Positions 43,428 through 52,961 of a stretch of DNA of 64,000 nucleotides are shown here, one piece after another. The stretch spans positions 1 through 64,000 of the forward strand of contig CAKUJH010000017.1 of the NCBI GenBank assembly GCA_934661375.1. The letters run 5' to 3'. The stretch comes from an uncultured Victivallales bacterium (GTDB taxonomy: Bacteria > Verrucomicrobiota > Lentisphaeria > Victivallales > UBA1829). Position 1 is the stretch's first letter; the number at the start of each line of letters is the position of its first letter. The translations under genes were made by a program, and so were the position numbers. The notes below the pieces were generated by a model. It had not been told where the DNA came from and searched no databases. It saw only the letters and a list, made by a program, of their open reading frames with translations.

Positions 43428-46040
43428 ATGCAAACCACAGGAGTTTTCCACAAAATGTCGGAACTATCGATGACCAGCATGAATGGCGGAGTGCAGATTG
43501 TCTCCTCCGCGCTGAATGAACAACAGATTGTATATCTCGATTTCGATGGCGAGATCACCCGTTACAGCGGCGAGACCGAACAGTTTGATGTTACGGTGAA
43601 AAATGCCGGAATGTCCGAATCCAAAATCGCGGACATCCTGTCCCGTCTGAATGAAAAATACGCATCCCGCGGTGTCCGTTTCACCGCCACCCGTCCGGTT
43701 TCGGGCGACTATTCCACTGTGTATGTGGGACGCAGCAGCGACATTGCATACACCGGTCTGGCAGAGACCGTTGACGCGGGCAATCAGAATAAGAACGACA
43801 ATGCGTTTGTCAATCTGGACAATTCCACATCTGCGGAAAAAGTCGCGGAAGTCATATCCCATGAAGTGGAGCATATTGTTTTCGGCGCGACTCACGGAGG
43901 CGAAGGGCTGGAAGCCTACGCCGCCCGGAATGACATCTGGAACGGCAGCTCCGTTTCCGGTCTTACCATCGGGGCAAACTATTACCTGAATGATACGGCA
44001 AAGTATCAGTCGAATTACGGCTCTGCGCCGGAAAATCCGCATGCGTATATGGACAGCTGCCACGTGGTGGAAGGCGGCTCCCTGTACGTCAGCAGCGGCG
44101 GTATCGCCACCAATATCACGGCGGATGAATATTCCACTCTGGTGTTCTACGTTGCTCCGGACACGGTGTTTGAAGGCACATCCAATGGCGTGGCGTTCAG
44201 TCTGCGCGACGGCGTTCTTTCCGGTTATGTCAACAGCGGCGGCAGCAACACGGCTGCTGTAAATATTCTGAGCGGGGGGACCGCTACGGATATTACCAAT
44301 ATTCGCGGCTGGGTTCGTGTTTCCAGCGGCGGTTTCCTTTCCAACTGCTATGCATCCGGCGGCGGCGTGAATATCGCCGGCAATGCGGAAAATGTGGTGC
44401 TGGAAGACGGCGTTACGCTGATGCTGTCAGTGCAGAAGGATACCAATGTTTCTCTGATTTCCGGCGGAATTCAGATTAATGTCAAGGATGGCTTGCTTAC
44501 GGATTACACCATCGGCAACGGAACCAGCAACGCCTGGCTTTATGTTGCCAATGGCGGCCGGGTTTCCAACGTCGTGACCAATAATAAAGGCTGGCTCGGT
44601 GTTTCCGGGGGCATCATCGAAAATGCCACGGTCAATTCCGGCGGAAAATTTGATTTGCGTTCTGCCGGTTCGGCGACGGGAACCGTTGTCAATTCGCAGG
44701 GACAGCTGACTGTTTCCAACGCCGGTACGGTCATTGCGGATACAGAAATCAAGATTGGCGGCACCATGAAAGTGATTGGCGGCAAAGTTACTGGAACGCT
44801 GGAAATTGAAAAAGGCGGGACGGTAACGATCAGTGCCGGCGTGAATATGGATTTGAATATCAGCGTGCGGAGTACGGAAGACAGCGCGCTGTTCAATGAT
44901 TATTCCCTGATCAGCAACGGCGACAAGGGCGACTGGACGATCACGGTTGACGCCAAACAGGCGGACGGCACGTATCAGCTGATGGGCAACGCCGGTTCGT
45001 TCAGCAATACGATCACGATTCAGGATACGGAACTGACGAAGCTCGGAACGATTCAGGTCGGCTCCGATCTGACAGTCGGCGACACGATTTATAGTCTGGT
45101 CAAAAACAACGGAGTGCTGGAACTGACGATTACCAATCCGCAGCCGGAACCGGCGGGTCCGGTCCGTATGGATTTGAACGGCGACGGCATTGCGGATGTC
45201 ATCATGACCAGTCCGACCGAAGGCGCGGCGCGCTGGACGATGGGCAAGGACGGCACGCCCGCAGCGTGGGACAAACTTTCCGCTCTGCCGGGCAGCTGGC
45301 AGATTTTCGACGCGGTGGATATGAACGGCGACAAGCTGGCGGATATCGTGCTGTACGATCAGCCGAACAACGAAGTCGGACTCTGGACGATGGGTCAGGA
45401 CGGCGTGAGCGGCTTTGAATCCGTGGCGAAACTTTCCGAAGGCGACAGTCTGGTAACGGTCCGCGACTTCGACGGAGACAAGACTCCCGATCTGCTGGTG
45501 CGTCAGGCGGACGGCTCGGTCGGCGTGTACGGATCGGGCAAGTTCACTGCGATGTCGAAAGACTGGAACATTGCGGGCGTCGGCGACCTGAACGGCGACG
45601 GTATTGCGGACCTGCTGCTGCGCAACGATTCGGAAGGCAACGGCGAATCGCATATCGGAGCATGGGTGATGAGCGCGGACGGACCGTCCTGGCAGGATTA
45701 CGGATACGTGAATCCTGAAAACGGGATTGTCGGCCTGGGCGATTTCAACGGCGACGGTGTGGCGGATGTGCTGTTCAACACCAACGGTTCGTATGGTGCC
45801 TGGATCATGAATTCCGACGGAAGCATCAACGGATGGAAATCGTTCTGCGACTTCCCGGATACGTTGAAAGTGGCATATATCAGCGATTACAACGGCGATG
45901 GAATCGACGATCTGCTGGTGAGCAACGGCGATGACATTGCGGCGGTCTGGGTGGACGCGAGCGGAGAAAATACGAAGCTCGAATGGAAACCCGCGGGAAC
46001 GACATCTTCCTGGAGTATCGGCATAGCCGGCCAGGTCTGA
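43428..46040 (+). CDS. large surface protein: HEXXH domain, AIDA-type repeats and FG-GAP repeats
   Basis: An 870-aa protein. Residues about 30-215 hold a protease-like domain with ISHEVEHIVFG (His145-Glu146...His149) and a further His at 156, reminiscent of metzincins but with the Gly and third His one residue late. Residues about 215-500 carry AIDA-like repeats rich in GG.L.VSSGG.A.N. From about 575 come seven or so FG-GAP-like units (DLNGDGIADVIM, DMNGDKLADIVL, DFDGDKTPDLLV, DLNGDGIADLLL, DFNGDGVADVLF, DYNGDGIDDLLV) that bind calcium in integrin-like propellers. No signal peptide is seen; a start at 43455 is also possible. Probably exported by a dedicated system. Confidence 0.75.
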   Translation: MQTTGVFHKMSELSMTSMNGGVQIVSSALNEQQIVYLDFDGEITRYSGETEQFDVTVKNAGMSESKIADILSRLNEKYASRGVRFTATRPVSGDYSTVYVGRSSDIAYTGLAETVDAGNQNKNDNAFVNLDNSTSAEKVAEVISHEVEHIVFGATHGGEGLEAYAARNDIWNGSSVSGLTIGANYYLNDTAKYQSNYGSAPENPHAYMDSCHVVEGGSLYVSSGGIATNITADEYSTLVFYVAPDTVFEGTSNGVAFSLRDGVLSGYVNSGGSNTAAVNILSGGTATDITNIRGWVRVSSGGFLSNCYASGGGVNIAGNAENVVLEDGVTLMLSVQKDTNVSLISGGIQINVKDGLLTDYTIGNGTSNAWLYVANGGRVSNVVTNNKGWLGVSGGIIENATVNSGGKFDLRSAGSATGTVVNSQGQLTVSNAGTVIADTEIKIGGTMKVIGGKVTGTLEIEKGGTVTISAGVNMDLNISVRSTEDSALFNDYSLISNGDKGDWTITVDAKQADGTYQLMGNAGSFSNTITIQDTELTKLGTIQVGSDLTVGDTIYSLVKNNGVLELTITNPQPEPAGPVRMDLNGDGIADVIMTSPTEGAARWTMGKDGTPAAWDKLSALPGSWQIFDAVDMNGDKLADIVLYDQPNNEVGLWTMGQDGVSGFESVAKLSEGDSLVTVRDFDGDKTPDLLVRQADGSVGVYGSGKFTAMSKDWNIAGVGDLNGDGIADLLLRNDSEGNGESHIGAWVMSADGPSWQDYGYVNPENGIVGLGDFNGDGVADVLFNTNGSYGAWIMNSDGSINGWKSFCDFPDTLKVAYISDYNGDGIDDLLVSNGDDIAAVWVDASGENTKLEWKPAGTTSSWSIGIAGQV

Positions 46041-46056
46041 ATCTGACCCTCTCTCA

Positions 46057-46096
46057 AACGCACGGACGGTTCTCCTTTTCCGTCCGTGCGTTTTTT
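46057..46096 (+). terminator. Rho-independent terminator of the 870-aa protein gene
   Basis: Thirteen-bp stem AACGCACGGACGG (46057-46069) and CCGTCCGTGCGTT (46080-46092) followed by T6. Confidence 0.88.
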
Positions 46097-46111
46097 CGCG
46101 TACATAGTAAA

Positions 46112-46142
46112 AAGAAAAACCCCGGAACATGCATGTCCGGGG
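46112..46142 (-). terminator. terminator of the 266-aa secreted protein gene
   Basis: Stem CCCCGGA (46120-46126) and TCCGGGG (46136-46142), with TTTTTCTTT following on the minus strand. Confidence 0.75.
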
Positions 46143-46168
46143 CAATGTTTCAGCAGCAGTTCTGTGCG

Positions 46169-46969
46169 TTACTGAATGTCGAGGGAAATATCTTTGAGTT
46201 CCGTGATCAGCTGTTCGCCCGACCAGTTGACGAGGATCACGAGCTGAGCCTGCACTGTGCCGATCGGCCAGCGGGAGCTGTACCAGACGCCTTTCGTGTC
46301 CAAACCTTTGATGGAGCCGGAAAGTGTTCTCCAGTCTGTGCCGACGTGTGCAGCGCCGCCGGTATAAATATATCCGCCGTGAATCTGTTCGCGGACTTTG
46401 GTTCCTGCCGCGACATCTTTGAGCAGCGGATTGTTGAAAGTGATTTCCCAGTTGTCGCCTTTCTTGACCGCGTCTTTCACTCCTGTAACAAGAATATTAT
46501 AGTTGGGAAGGTCGGAAAGATCCTCTTTGGCGTCTTTCATAAATGAATGGAATGTGCCTTTTTTGACTTTGGAGGCGTCTTTGACCAGCAGAACCGTGTC
46601 GCCTTTTTTGGCGTCCGCGACAACCGTTGTGAGCGTGGACGGGACGCAGTTGACGTTTACCGAGTTGATGGGACGTCCGTTTTTGTCAAACGCATTGAAC
46701 CCGAACAGCACCCAGGAGGTCTTTTTATCCTGTGCGTCTTTGGCGCGCACGGTGGCTTTGATCGTGTAGGTTTTGCCCGGGTCGACCGTGAATCTGGCGG
46801 CATTGAGGAAAGTTCTTTTCTGCCGGACGGTCAGGACCCCGTCGGCATCCGAAACGCCGGTCGCCTTTGCCCAGTCGGACGCTTTATTGTAGGTTTGGGT
46901 TTGAGCGGAGAGCGTACCGGCGGAAAGCAGGGCGGCGGCACCGAGCAGAAGAGTCATGCTGACTTTCAT
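46169..46969 (-). CDS. secreted protein of unknown function
   Basis: A 266-aa protein with a signal peptide (MKVSMTLLLGAAALLSAG, cleaved near AQT) and a beta-rich body. The part FTVDPGKTYTIKATVRAKD and the end LVILVNWSGEQLITELKDISLDIQ look like a carbohydrate-binding or jelly-roll domain. AAAGGAAGT precedes the ATG. It is monocistronic, with its own promoter and terminator. No family assigned. Confidence 0.7.
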   Translation of the reverse strand: MKVSMTLLLGAAALLSAGTLSAQTQTYNKASDWAKATGVSDADGVLTVRQKRTFLNAARFTVDPGKTYTIKATVRAKDAQDKKTSWVLFGFNAFDKNGRPINSVNVNCVPSTLTTVVADAKKGDTVLLVKDASKVKKGTFHSFMKDAKEDLSDLPNYNILVTGVKDAVKKGDNWEITFNNPLLKDVAAGTKVREQIHGGYIYTGGAAHVGTDWRTLSGSIKGLDTKGVWYSSRWPIGTVQAQLVILVNWSGEQLITELKDISLDIQ

Positions 46970-47031
46970 CTGTACTTCCTTTCATTTTGAGAGTTTCTGT
47001 AAAATCGGTATTGCAAAACTTGATTATGAAC

Positions 47032-47059
47032 ATTATAACACGTCTGATTTCAATTTCAA
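47032..47059 (-). promoter_or_regulatory. promoter of the 266-aa secreted protein gene
   Basis: On the minus strand, -35 TTGAAA (47059-47054), 16-nt spacer, perfect -10 TATAAT (47037-47032). Confidence 0.6.
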
Positions 47060-47121
47060 GCGAAGATTTCCGGCAGATCGTCTTTTGATGCGAAATAATC
47101 CATAAAAAAAACGAAAAATGC

Positions 47122-47149
47122 TTGCCAAACGGAAAATCAGCAGTATCTT
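47122..47149 (+). promoter_or_regulatory. promoter of the ThuA-like gene
   Basis: -35 TTGCCA (47122-47127), 16-nt spacer, -10 TATCTT (47144-47149), about 29 bases before the start codon. Confidence 0.5.
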
Positions 47150-47177
47150 TACTGCATAAAAATATCTGGAGGACCGA

Positions 47178-47837
47178 ATGATTTATTTTTTTGCGGACAA
47201 CCATTACGGGGTGTTTCCCGGCAAAGTGATTTATGAACATCTGCCGGAAAAATTGCGGACCCGGATTCTTTTTTACTGCGATGAATGGGCTGCTCTGGAA
47301 CATTCCGACTGGGATTCGGACTGTGAACTGCTGCTCCTGAATATGATCGGCGGGACCTGCGATCAGCCGCATCCGGGAATGGACGCGGAAAAACGGGTGC
47401 GGCGTTACCTGGAACGCGGCGGCAATATGCTGCTGCTCCATGGATCCAGCGCGGCGTTCTGGCAATGGGACTGGTGGCGCGAACTGCCCGGAGAACGCTG
47501 GGTGCGTCCTCATGATCCCGACGGAGCTGCACCTTCCACTCATCCGCGCAAGCCATACCGGGTAACCCTGTCCAAGACCCGGCATCCGCTGGCGGAACGT
47601 CTTGCGGAAATGGAACTGCCGGAAGATGAGATTTATACGGAATTGGAGAACACCTGTCCGTGCATGAGACTGATGGAAACCCATATTGAAGAAGGCACCT
47701 TCGTGCAGTGCTGTGAAGCCGTGTCGCCCTGGGGCGGCAGACTGGTCAGTTTCATTCCGGGGCATTCCCCGGCTGTTACCGGTGATCCTGTTCTGATCGG
47801 CAACATTTCCGTTCTGATTGATTATCTGCTGGCATAA
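47178..47837 (+). CDS. ThuA-like (class I glutamine amidotransferase fold) protein
   Basis: A 219-aa protein with a flavodoxin-like/GATase fold: LLLLNMIGGTCDQ, RYLERGGNMLLLHGSSAAFWQWDWWRE in the place of the ThuA nucleophile elbow (His-Gly-Ser rather than Cys), HPRKPYRV and VSFIPGHSP near the end. ThuA-like proteins occur in sugar utilisation loci but their reaction is poorly known. It is convergent with a secreted-glycosidase operon and shares a terminator with it. Confidence 0.7.
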   Translation: MIYFFADNHYGVFPGKVIYEHLPEKLRTRILFYCDEWAALEHSDWDSDCELLLLNMIGGTCDQPHPGMDAEKRVRRYLERGGNMLLLHGSSAAFWQWDWWRELPGERWVRPHDPDGAAPSTHPRKPYRVTLSKTRHPLAERLAEMELPEDEIYTELENTCPCMRLMETHIEEGTFVQCCEAVSPWGGRLVSFIPGHSPAVTGDPVLIGNISVLIDYLLA

Positions 47838-47877
47838 AAAACGGCTGTTTCCTTTGATGAGGGAGACAGCCGTTTTT
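47836..47877. terminator. bidirectional Rho-independent terminator
   Basis: Stem AAAAACGGCTGT (47836-47848) and ACAGCCGTTTTT (47866-47877) plus inner pairing. It has A/T runs on both sides and serves the ThuA-like gene and the convergent 1184-aa protein gene. Confidence 0.88.
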
Positions 47878-47893
47878 CGGGAGCTTCGTTCTT

Positions 47894-50800
47894 TTATTCT
47901 GCAGAGAAGACCGCGGAGAACGCCCTTTTTCCGCCGGGCGGAATGATGACCGGCTGATAGAACGGTTCAAAAGTGGCACATGCCATGTCGGCAGTGTCCC
48001 AGACCGCCGCACCGCCGAAAGTCTGCGCCGGATCGAAACTGCAGCGCAGCACCGGACCGTCTTTCATCACAAACCGGAACTCATTGCCGGAAATTTTCAC
48101 GGAATCTTGCTTGACGCAGAACAGACTCCGCAGTTTTTTCTCCGCGGCGGGATCGCAATTCATTTTCAGCAGCGTGAATGTTTCCGGACGTTTGAGGAAA
48201 CTGCCGCCGCATTCAATGCCGTTGCCGGAATGTCCGTTCCACGCCAGCGGCTGAAGGAACCAGCGGTAGCCGACTTCATTCATTGCCACGGCCTGCGTGT
48301 TATTGAGTTCGACCGCGAATTCGACTTTTTTCAGATCTGGAGAGAAGCGGACCGTTTTGACAATTTTCAGACCCGCCAGCTGCGGATAATTGCGGACATT
48401 GGTGGTGAATTCCGCAGTGACGGAAAGACCGTTCGCAGAGATTTTCTGACCGGTAACGCGGTAATTGGCATCCGCGACCATGCCGATTCTGCCGGGAGAC
48501 CAGAAAGCGGACATGCCGAAACGGGACGCCATCGGTTTTTGACCGTCGAGCGACCAGAGTTCCAGCGACATGCCACGTGGATTCAGCAGAGCGGAATTTT
48601 TTCCGGAGCTGATTTCCAGCATGGTCATGCCGTTCTTTTTCGCCGGTTTGCAGGAAAGCGCGCCGGAACTCTGGCTTTTGAGTTCGCCGATGTCGTTTTC
48701 CGCATGAAGAGCCTTATCCCGTGCGGCTTCCGCTTCCGCCGCAGACTGATTGTCTTTGCGGCAGCGTTCGAGCTCACGGAGCATATCCGCCGCAGTAACG
48801 GCTTTGGCAGATGATTTCGTTTCCGGTTCAATTTCGAAAAAGACCCAGCGCATGGCTCCGGCATGAAGCAGAATGCCGTCCGCCAGATCCTTTCCGGTGA
48901 AACTCTGTCCGGCGGTTTTGACAAACTGGCGGTCAAAGGCTTTTTCCCGAACCGAATACTTTTTGGCCGGATTCAGACCGGGGACGGAAAGTTTGAAAAC
49001 GACATCGCCTTTTTCCCAGAAATTGCCGACAGCCGCCAGAATTCTGCCGTCTTTTTCAAAGGCGGCAATCTGGAGCAGATCGCTTTTCTTGACGTCCGGC
49101 AGGAATTTCGGTTCGATGTTTTCCGCCGGTGCAGGGAAGGGCGACTGCGGTACAGCAGAGACACCGGATAACGGTTTGCCGTTCATGACCAGCTCTTCAT
49201 TGGCGGCGATCAGCGCATTGCTGTCGGCGAAAGCCTGCCAGTAGCGGTGATCGTAACCGCGCGGGAAGAAATAGAGGACCGAGGCATCGTATCCAGCCAG
49301 GAACGAGCTGAGCTGATCCATCGCCAGACCTTCCGGCTGTCCCAGCGCTGTAACATCGCACTGACTGCCGTGCGGCATCGCCATGAGTTTTGCGCGTTTT
49401 GCCGGATTCCGGAATGCCTTCCGGTAATCGCGGATCACCCGGCGTGCCATTTCCCAGGTCAGCAGATTGGCGCCTTTGGTGTAGGTGTACGGCTGGTCTG
49501 CGCGGAACCAGACATACGGACCCCAGACGTTCAGCCATTTCAGGCTGTCGGCATATTCATAGGGAGTGTATTCCCATTGTTCGTAGAAATGATTGGGGTA
49601 AATGATGATCTGGTCGGTGCCGACTTCCGGGCAGAAGCCGATCTTGCCGCTGCCGGTTTTCAGACAGTCCTCCTGAATGGTTTTGACCATACGGGCGTGC
49701 TGTTTTGCGCGGAAACGGATGACCTGATCACGGTATTCAAAGCCCGGCTGAACTCTGGCGGGCCAGATGTCTTTGATTTTATCTGCGGAAATGCCGGCGA
49801 ATTCTGCAAATTCATCGCGGCAGTTATTGCAGAAACAGCCTTTGTTGATGGTGGCATACGGTTCCCAGTTCGGCACCATGCCGTCGATATTCGCCAGTGT
49901 CTTTTTCAGCACAGGCAGCACTACGGACTGATAATACGGAGTGCGTCTGTAAATTGCTGTCGGACAGGTCATGATGTGTGAACTGTTCAGTACCGGCTTG
50001 CCGTTCTTGTCCAGATAAGTGGCATAAGCGGGACGCTCCGCCGTATCCTGAATTCCGATGCGGTATCCGTTGGCGATGGCATAGGTTTCCGATCCGATGA
50101 GCCGGACGCCGTTCGCCCGGAGCATGGCGGAATATTCCGCATCCGCGTCCATGAGCATCAGCGTTGTTCCGGTGCGTCCGACAAATTCCGCGATCCGTTT
50201 GTTCAGTTCCGGCTGCTGGAATGTCAAATCGTTGTAGACGGAACTGAAGCCCGTGAAGAACTGTTTCGGGGCGGTGGAACTGCGGAACGCGGGGAGCATT
50301 TTCAATGTGAATGTTTCCGGCGACCCCAGAATTTTGCCGTCTTCCGTGAGATAGTAACGGCAGTTGTTCCAGACCGTTCCGGGCGCGGCATTTCCGGAAA
50401 TCATGACGTCGGGGATATTCCAGCCATTGAAGTCCGTGGAATTGCGGATGTACGGAATGATGCCGTCGATGGAGAACTGACTGCGTGTCCATTTCTGGCC
50501 GTTGACGGAAAATTCCGTGCGGCTGATTTCTTTGCCGAAGAAACTGTTGGTTCCGTCCACGGAAATTTCTGCGGGAAGTTCCAGATTCATCCGGTATCTG
50601 CCGGATTGCAGCGTTCCTTTGGGCAGGTTGTTCCGGAATTTGAAACCGAGTACACCGGGAGTGCCGGCTGCAAGGGCAAAAGTGTTGTCCAGCAGTTTGA
50701 CGGGGGCAAGTTCCACGGTTACCGGAACCTGATTCCGGTTTTCGATCCGGACCAGCTGCGGGTTGCGGATCTGCACTTTGCCGCAGCCGTCCGCGCGGAA

Positions 50801-51448
50801 CGTTACATTCAGGTCGCGGGTTCCGGGCGGAACCGTGAACTCCAGACTGTGCGGATGCCATTCCGGCGCGGAAAGAAGTTTGCTGTAAATGTAGTTGCGG
50901 GTTTCCTTGCCGCGCGCCGGATGCGGATCGCTGCCGTCGAAGAACCACAGCAGAATCATCTGGTCATAGCGGTTCTTGCCGATCAGCTGATTGCGGCAGT
51001 CCAGCGTGAGCCGGTAGGTTCCGCCGTTTTCATCGGGCAGTTTGACGATCTGGGTGAAGGAGATGGTGAACTTGTCGGAAATATCCCCCATCAGTTTTTC
51101 CAGAGAAATCGGACGGTTCAGCTGAAGCGCCTTTTTGCCGTCTTCCGTGTCAACGATTTTCGCCGAGGTGAACAGCTGGCTGTCCGCATCGAACTTTTTG
51201 CGGGTTTCATCCGTTCCGTGAATCCAGGTGCTGGTGGTCCAGCCGCTGCCGGATTTGCCGTAAGTCCCCAGCAGCGGCTGGGAGAGGTCGGAATTGACCA
51301 GCAGATTGCCGGCTCCGGGCTGGGCCGGCTTGAACCGTTCCGCGGAAATCTTTTCCATGGGGAAAGTTACGCCGCCGCGATCGAACTCCGGGGATGCAAA
51401 CAGCGTAACCGCCCAGAGACCGCAGCAGATTGCGGTTGCAGTTTTCAT
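47894..51448 (-). CDS. large secreted putative glycoside hydrolase
   Basis: A 1184-aa protein with a signal peptide (MKTATAICCGLWAVTLFAS). Residues about 45-235 form a carbohydrate-binding-like domain nearly identical in layout to the whole of the next upstream gene (NLLVNSDL, LMGDISDKFT, FRADGCGKVQIRN). A TIM barrel-like region follows from about 400, with MVPNWEPYATINKGCFCNNC as a possible acid/base Glu and Cys pair, FCPEVGTDQ, and VLYFFPRGYDHRYW near 770. The last 250 residues are beta-sandwich. It most likely degrades an oligosaccharide outside the cytoplasm; the family is not recognised. Confidence 0.7.
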   Translation of the reverse strand: MKTATAICCGLWAVTLFASPEFDRGGVTFPMEKISAERFKPAQPGAGNLLVNSDLSQPLLGTYGKSGSGWTTSTWIHGTDETRKKFDADSQLFTSAKIVDTEDGKKALQLNRPISLEKLMGDISDKFTISFTQIVKLPDENGGTYRLTLDCRNQLIGKNRYDQMILLWFFDGSDPHPARGKETRNYIYSKLLSAPEWHPHSLEFTVPPGTRDLNVTFRADGCGKVQIRNPQLVRIENRNQVPVTVELAPVKLLDNTFALAAGTPGVLGFKFRNNLPKGTLQSGRYRMNLELPAEISVDGTNSFFGKEISRTEFSVNGQKWTRSQFSIDGIIPYIRNSTDFNGWNIPDVMISGNAAPGTVWNNCRYYLTEDGKILGSPETFTLKMLPAFRSSTAPKQFFTGFSSVYNDLTFQQPELNKRIAEFVGRTGTTLMLMDADAEYSAMLRANGVRLIGSETYAIANGYRIGIQDTAERPAYATYLDKNGKPVLNSSHIMTCPTAIYRRTPYYQSVVLPVLKKTLANIDGMVPNWEPYATINKGCFCNNCRDEFAEFAGISADKIKDIWPARVQPGFEYRDQVIRFRAKQHARMVKTIQEDCLKTGSGKIGFCPEVGTDQIIIYPNHFYEQWEYTPYEYADSLKWLNVWGPYVWFRADQPYTYTKGANLLTWEMARRVIRDYRKAFRNPAKRAKLMAMPHGSQCDVTALGQPEGLAMDQLSSFLAGYDASVLYFFPRGYDHRYWQAFADSNALIAANEELVMNGKPLSGVSAVPQSPFPAPAENIEPKFLPDVKKSDLLQIAAFEKDGRILAAVGNFWEKGDVVFKLSVPGLNPAKKYSVREKAFDRQFVKTAGQSFTGKDLADGILLHAGAMRWVFFEIEPETKSSAKAVTAADMLRELERCRKDNQSAAEAEAARDKALHAENDIGELKSQSSGALSCKPAKKNGMTMLEISSGKNSALLNPRGMSLELWSLDGQKPMASRFGMSAFWSPGRIGMVADANYRVTGQKISANGLSVTAEFTTNVRNYPQLAGLKIVKTVRFSPDLKKVEFAVELNNTQAVAMNEVGYRWFLQPLAWNGHSGNGIECGGSFLKRPETFTLLKMNCDPAAEKKLRSLFCVKQDSVKISGNEFRFVMKDGPVLRCSFDPAQTFGGAAVWDTADMACATFEPFYQPVIIPPGGKRAFSAVFSAE

Positions 51449-51482
51449 GTTGTAAATCCTTGTGGTTGAAAGAAAAATGAAA

Positions 51483-52142
51483 TTACGGCAAATCCGCCAG
51501 TCTCACCAGTTTCATGTTGCGGAACTGAATCTTTCCGGCTCCGTCCGCGCGGAACGTAATATTCAGATCACGGGTTTTGGGCGGAACTTTGAACTTATGC
51601 ACCACTGTTTTCCAGGCATTGTTCGTACTGGGTTCGAAACGGAAATAATCATACGTGCGGGTTTCCTTGCCGGCGTCCGGGCGCGGATCGCTGCCGTCGC
51701 GGAACCAGAGCAGAATCAGCTGGTCATGGCGGTTCTTTCCGATGACTTCACTGCGGTAATCCACCGAGAGCTGATAAATGCCGCCGTTGTCATCCGGCTT
51801 GACAATCTGGGTGAAGGATGCCGTGAATTTGTCGGAAATATCCCCCATCAGGGTTTCCAGTTCCGCGGGACGGTTCAGCTCCAGGGCTTTTTTGCCGTCT
51901 TCCGTGGTAACGATTTTCGGGACGATCATTTTCTGGGTGGGCGCATCAAATTTCTTGCGGTTTTCCTCGCTTCCATGAATCCAGTAGGAAACATACCAGC
52001 CGCTGCCGGGTTTCCAGTAGGAACCCAGCGGATTGGCGAGGTCGGCGTTGACCAGCAGGTTGGCATCTGCGGCGGATGTTTCAGCTCCGCAGAGCGCGAC
52101 AGCGGCAAAGAGACCGCACAGAACAGAAGTCATTTTTTTCAT
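51483..52142 (-). CDS. secreted carbohydrate-binding-like protein, paralogue of the next gene's N-terminus
   Basis: A 219-aa protein with a signal peptide (MKKMTSVLCGLFAAVALCG) and a single jelly-roll-like domain. Shared blocks with the 1184-aa protein include NLLVNADL, LMGDISDKFTASFTQIVK, LILLWFRDGSDP, GKETRTYDY and RDLNITFRADGAGK. It thus looks like the binding domain of the enzyme produced as a free protein. GAAAGGAAA precedes the ATG. It sits between a prepilin-like gene and the enzyme, 34 bases before the latter. Confidence 0.72.
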   Translation of the reverse strand: MKKMTSVLCGLFAAVALCGAETSAADANLLVNADLANPLGSYWKPGSGWYVSYWIHGSEENRKKFDAPTQKMIVPKIVTTEDGKKALELNRPAELETLMGDISDKFTASFTQIVKPDDNGGIYQLSVDYRSEVIGKNRHDQLILLWFRDGSDPRPDAGKETRTYDYFRFEPSTNNAWKTVVHKFKVPPKTRDLNITFRADGAGKIQFRNMKLVRLADLP

Positions 52143-52187
52143 ACGATTTTCCTTTCCGTAAGTTTATTTATATGAAGGGTTGTGAAA

Positions 52188-52961
52188 TCAGAGATTGCAG
52201 CCGGCTCCGGAACAGAAACCTTTGCCGGCGTGCCAGGACGGCGCATTGAGACAGCCTTTCCAGTCGACGTTTTCCCTGAAACGTTTGTCTCCGTAATGCA
52301 GGGTTGCCACATTGCCGCCCAGGGCGACGAAGCTGCCGGAAAGATTATGCCGCCAGGAATGAGTGGCACTGCCCCACGAAGCAGGGTTGTAGTTGAAATC
52401 GCCGTTCTCCTCTTCTTTGCGGTCGCCGAAAATGAACAGACTGGTCGGTCTGGGAAAACGGGCAGCCTGAAGGTTGGAATCAAAGGAAACAAACCGGTTG
52501 TATCCGATGGTTGCTGCGAATTTACCGGCCGCGGAAGCCGTGTAGGTTGAAGCCGGGCAGGCAAACTTGGAACGTTTTCCGTAAGCGATTTCACCGACGC
52601 TGACAGTCGGTTTGTCTTTGAGCATTTCGTGCAGTCCGCCCTGCATTTCATACGAAACGAATACGCGTCCGCTGCCGCTGTTGTAGGAACCCGGATCGCC
52701 GAGACCTTTGCCATTGTTGTAATAGGAACAGATGTAGCCTTTGTTGTCATCGATATACATGCTGACGGCTCTGCCGATCTGGGAGAGATTATTGACGCAG
52801 GCGATTTTCAGCGCGGTCTGTTTTGCTTTGTTCAGCGCCGGCAGCAGCATACCCGCCAGGATGGCAATGATCGCGATAACGATGAGGAGTTCTATCAGCG
52901 TAAACCGCAACGGTTTACGCTTCAAATATGAAATGGATGATAACATTTGCCGGTTGTTCAT
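52188..52961 (-). CDS. prepilin-like protein
   Basis: A 257-aa protein with FTLIELLIVIAIIAILAG and LLPALNKAKQ near residues 20-50, CVNNLSQIGRAVSMYIDD after the helix and an H..SGSFVALGGNVATLHYGD end. The residue before Phe is Arg. GGAGACTC precedes the ATG. It begins an apparent operon with a binding protein and a large secreted glycosidase, mirroring the sialidase operon, where prepilin genes also sit next to glycosidases. Confidence 0.85.
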   Translation of the reverse strand: MNNRQMLSSISYLKRKPLRFTLIELLIVIAIIAILAGMLLPALNKAKQTALKIACVNNLSQIGRAVSMYIDDNKGYICSYYNNGKGLGDPGSYNSGSGRVFVSYEMQGGLHEMLKDKPTVSVGEIAYGKRSKFACPASTYTASAAGKFAATIGYNRFVSFDSNLQAARFPRPTSLFIFGDRKEEENGDFNYNPASWGSATHSWRHNLSGSFVALGGNVATLHYGDKRFRENVDWKGCLNAPSWHAGKGFCSGAGCNL

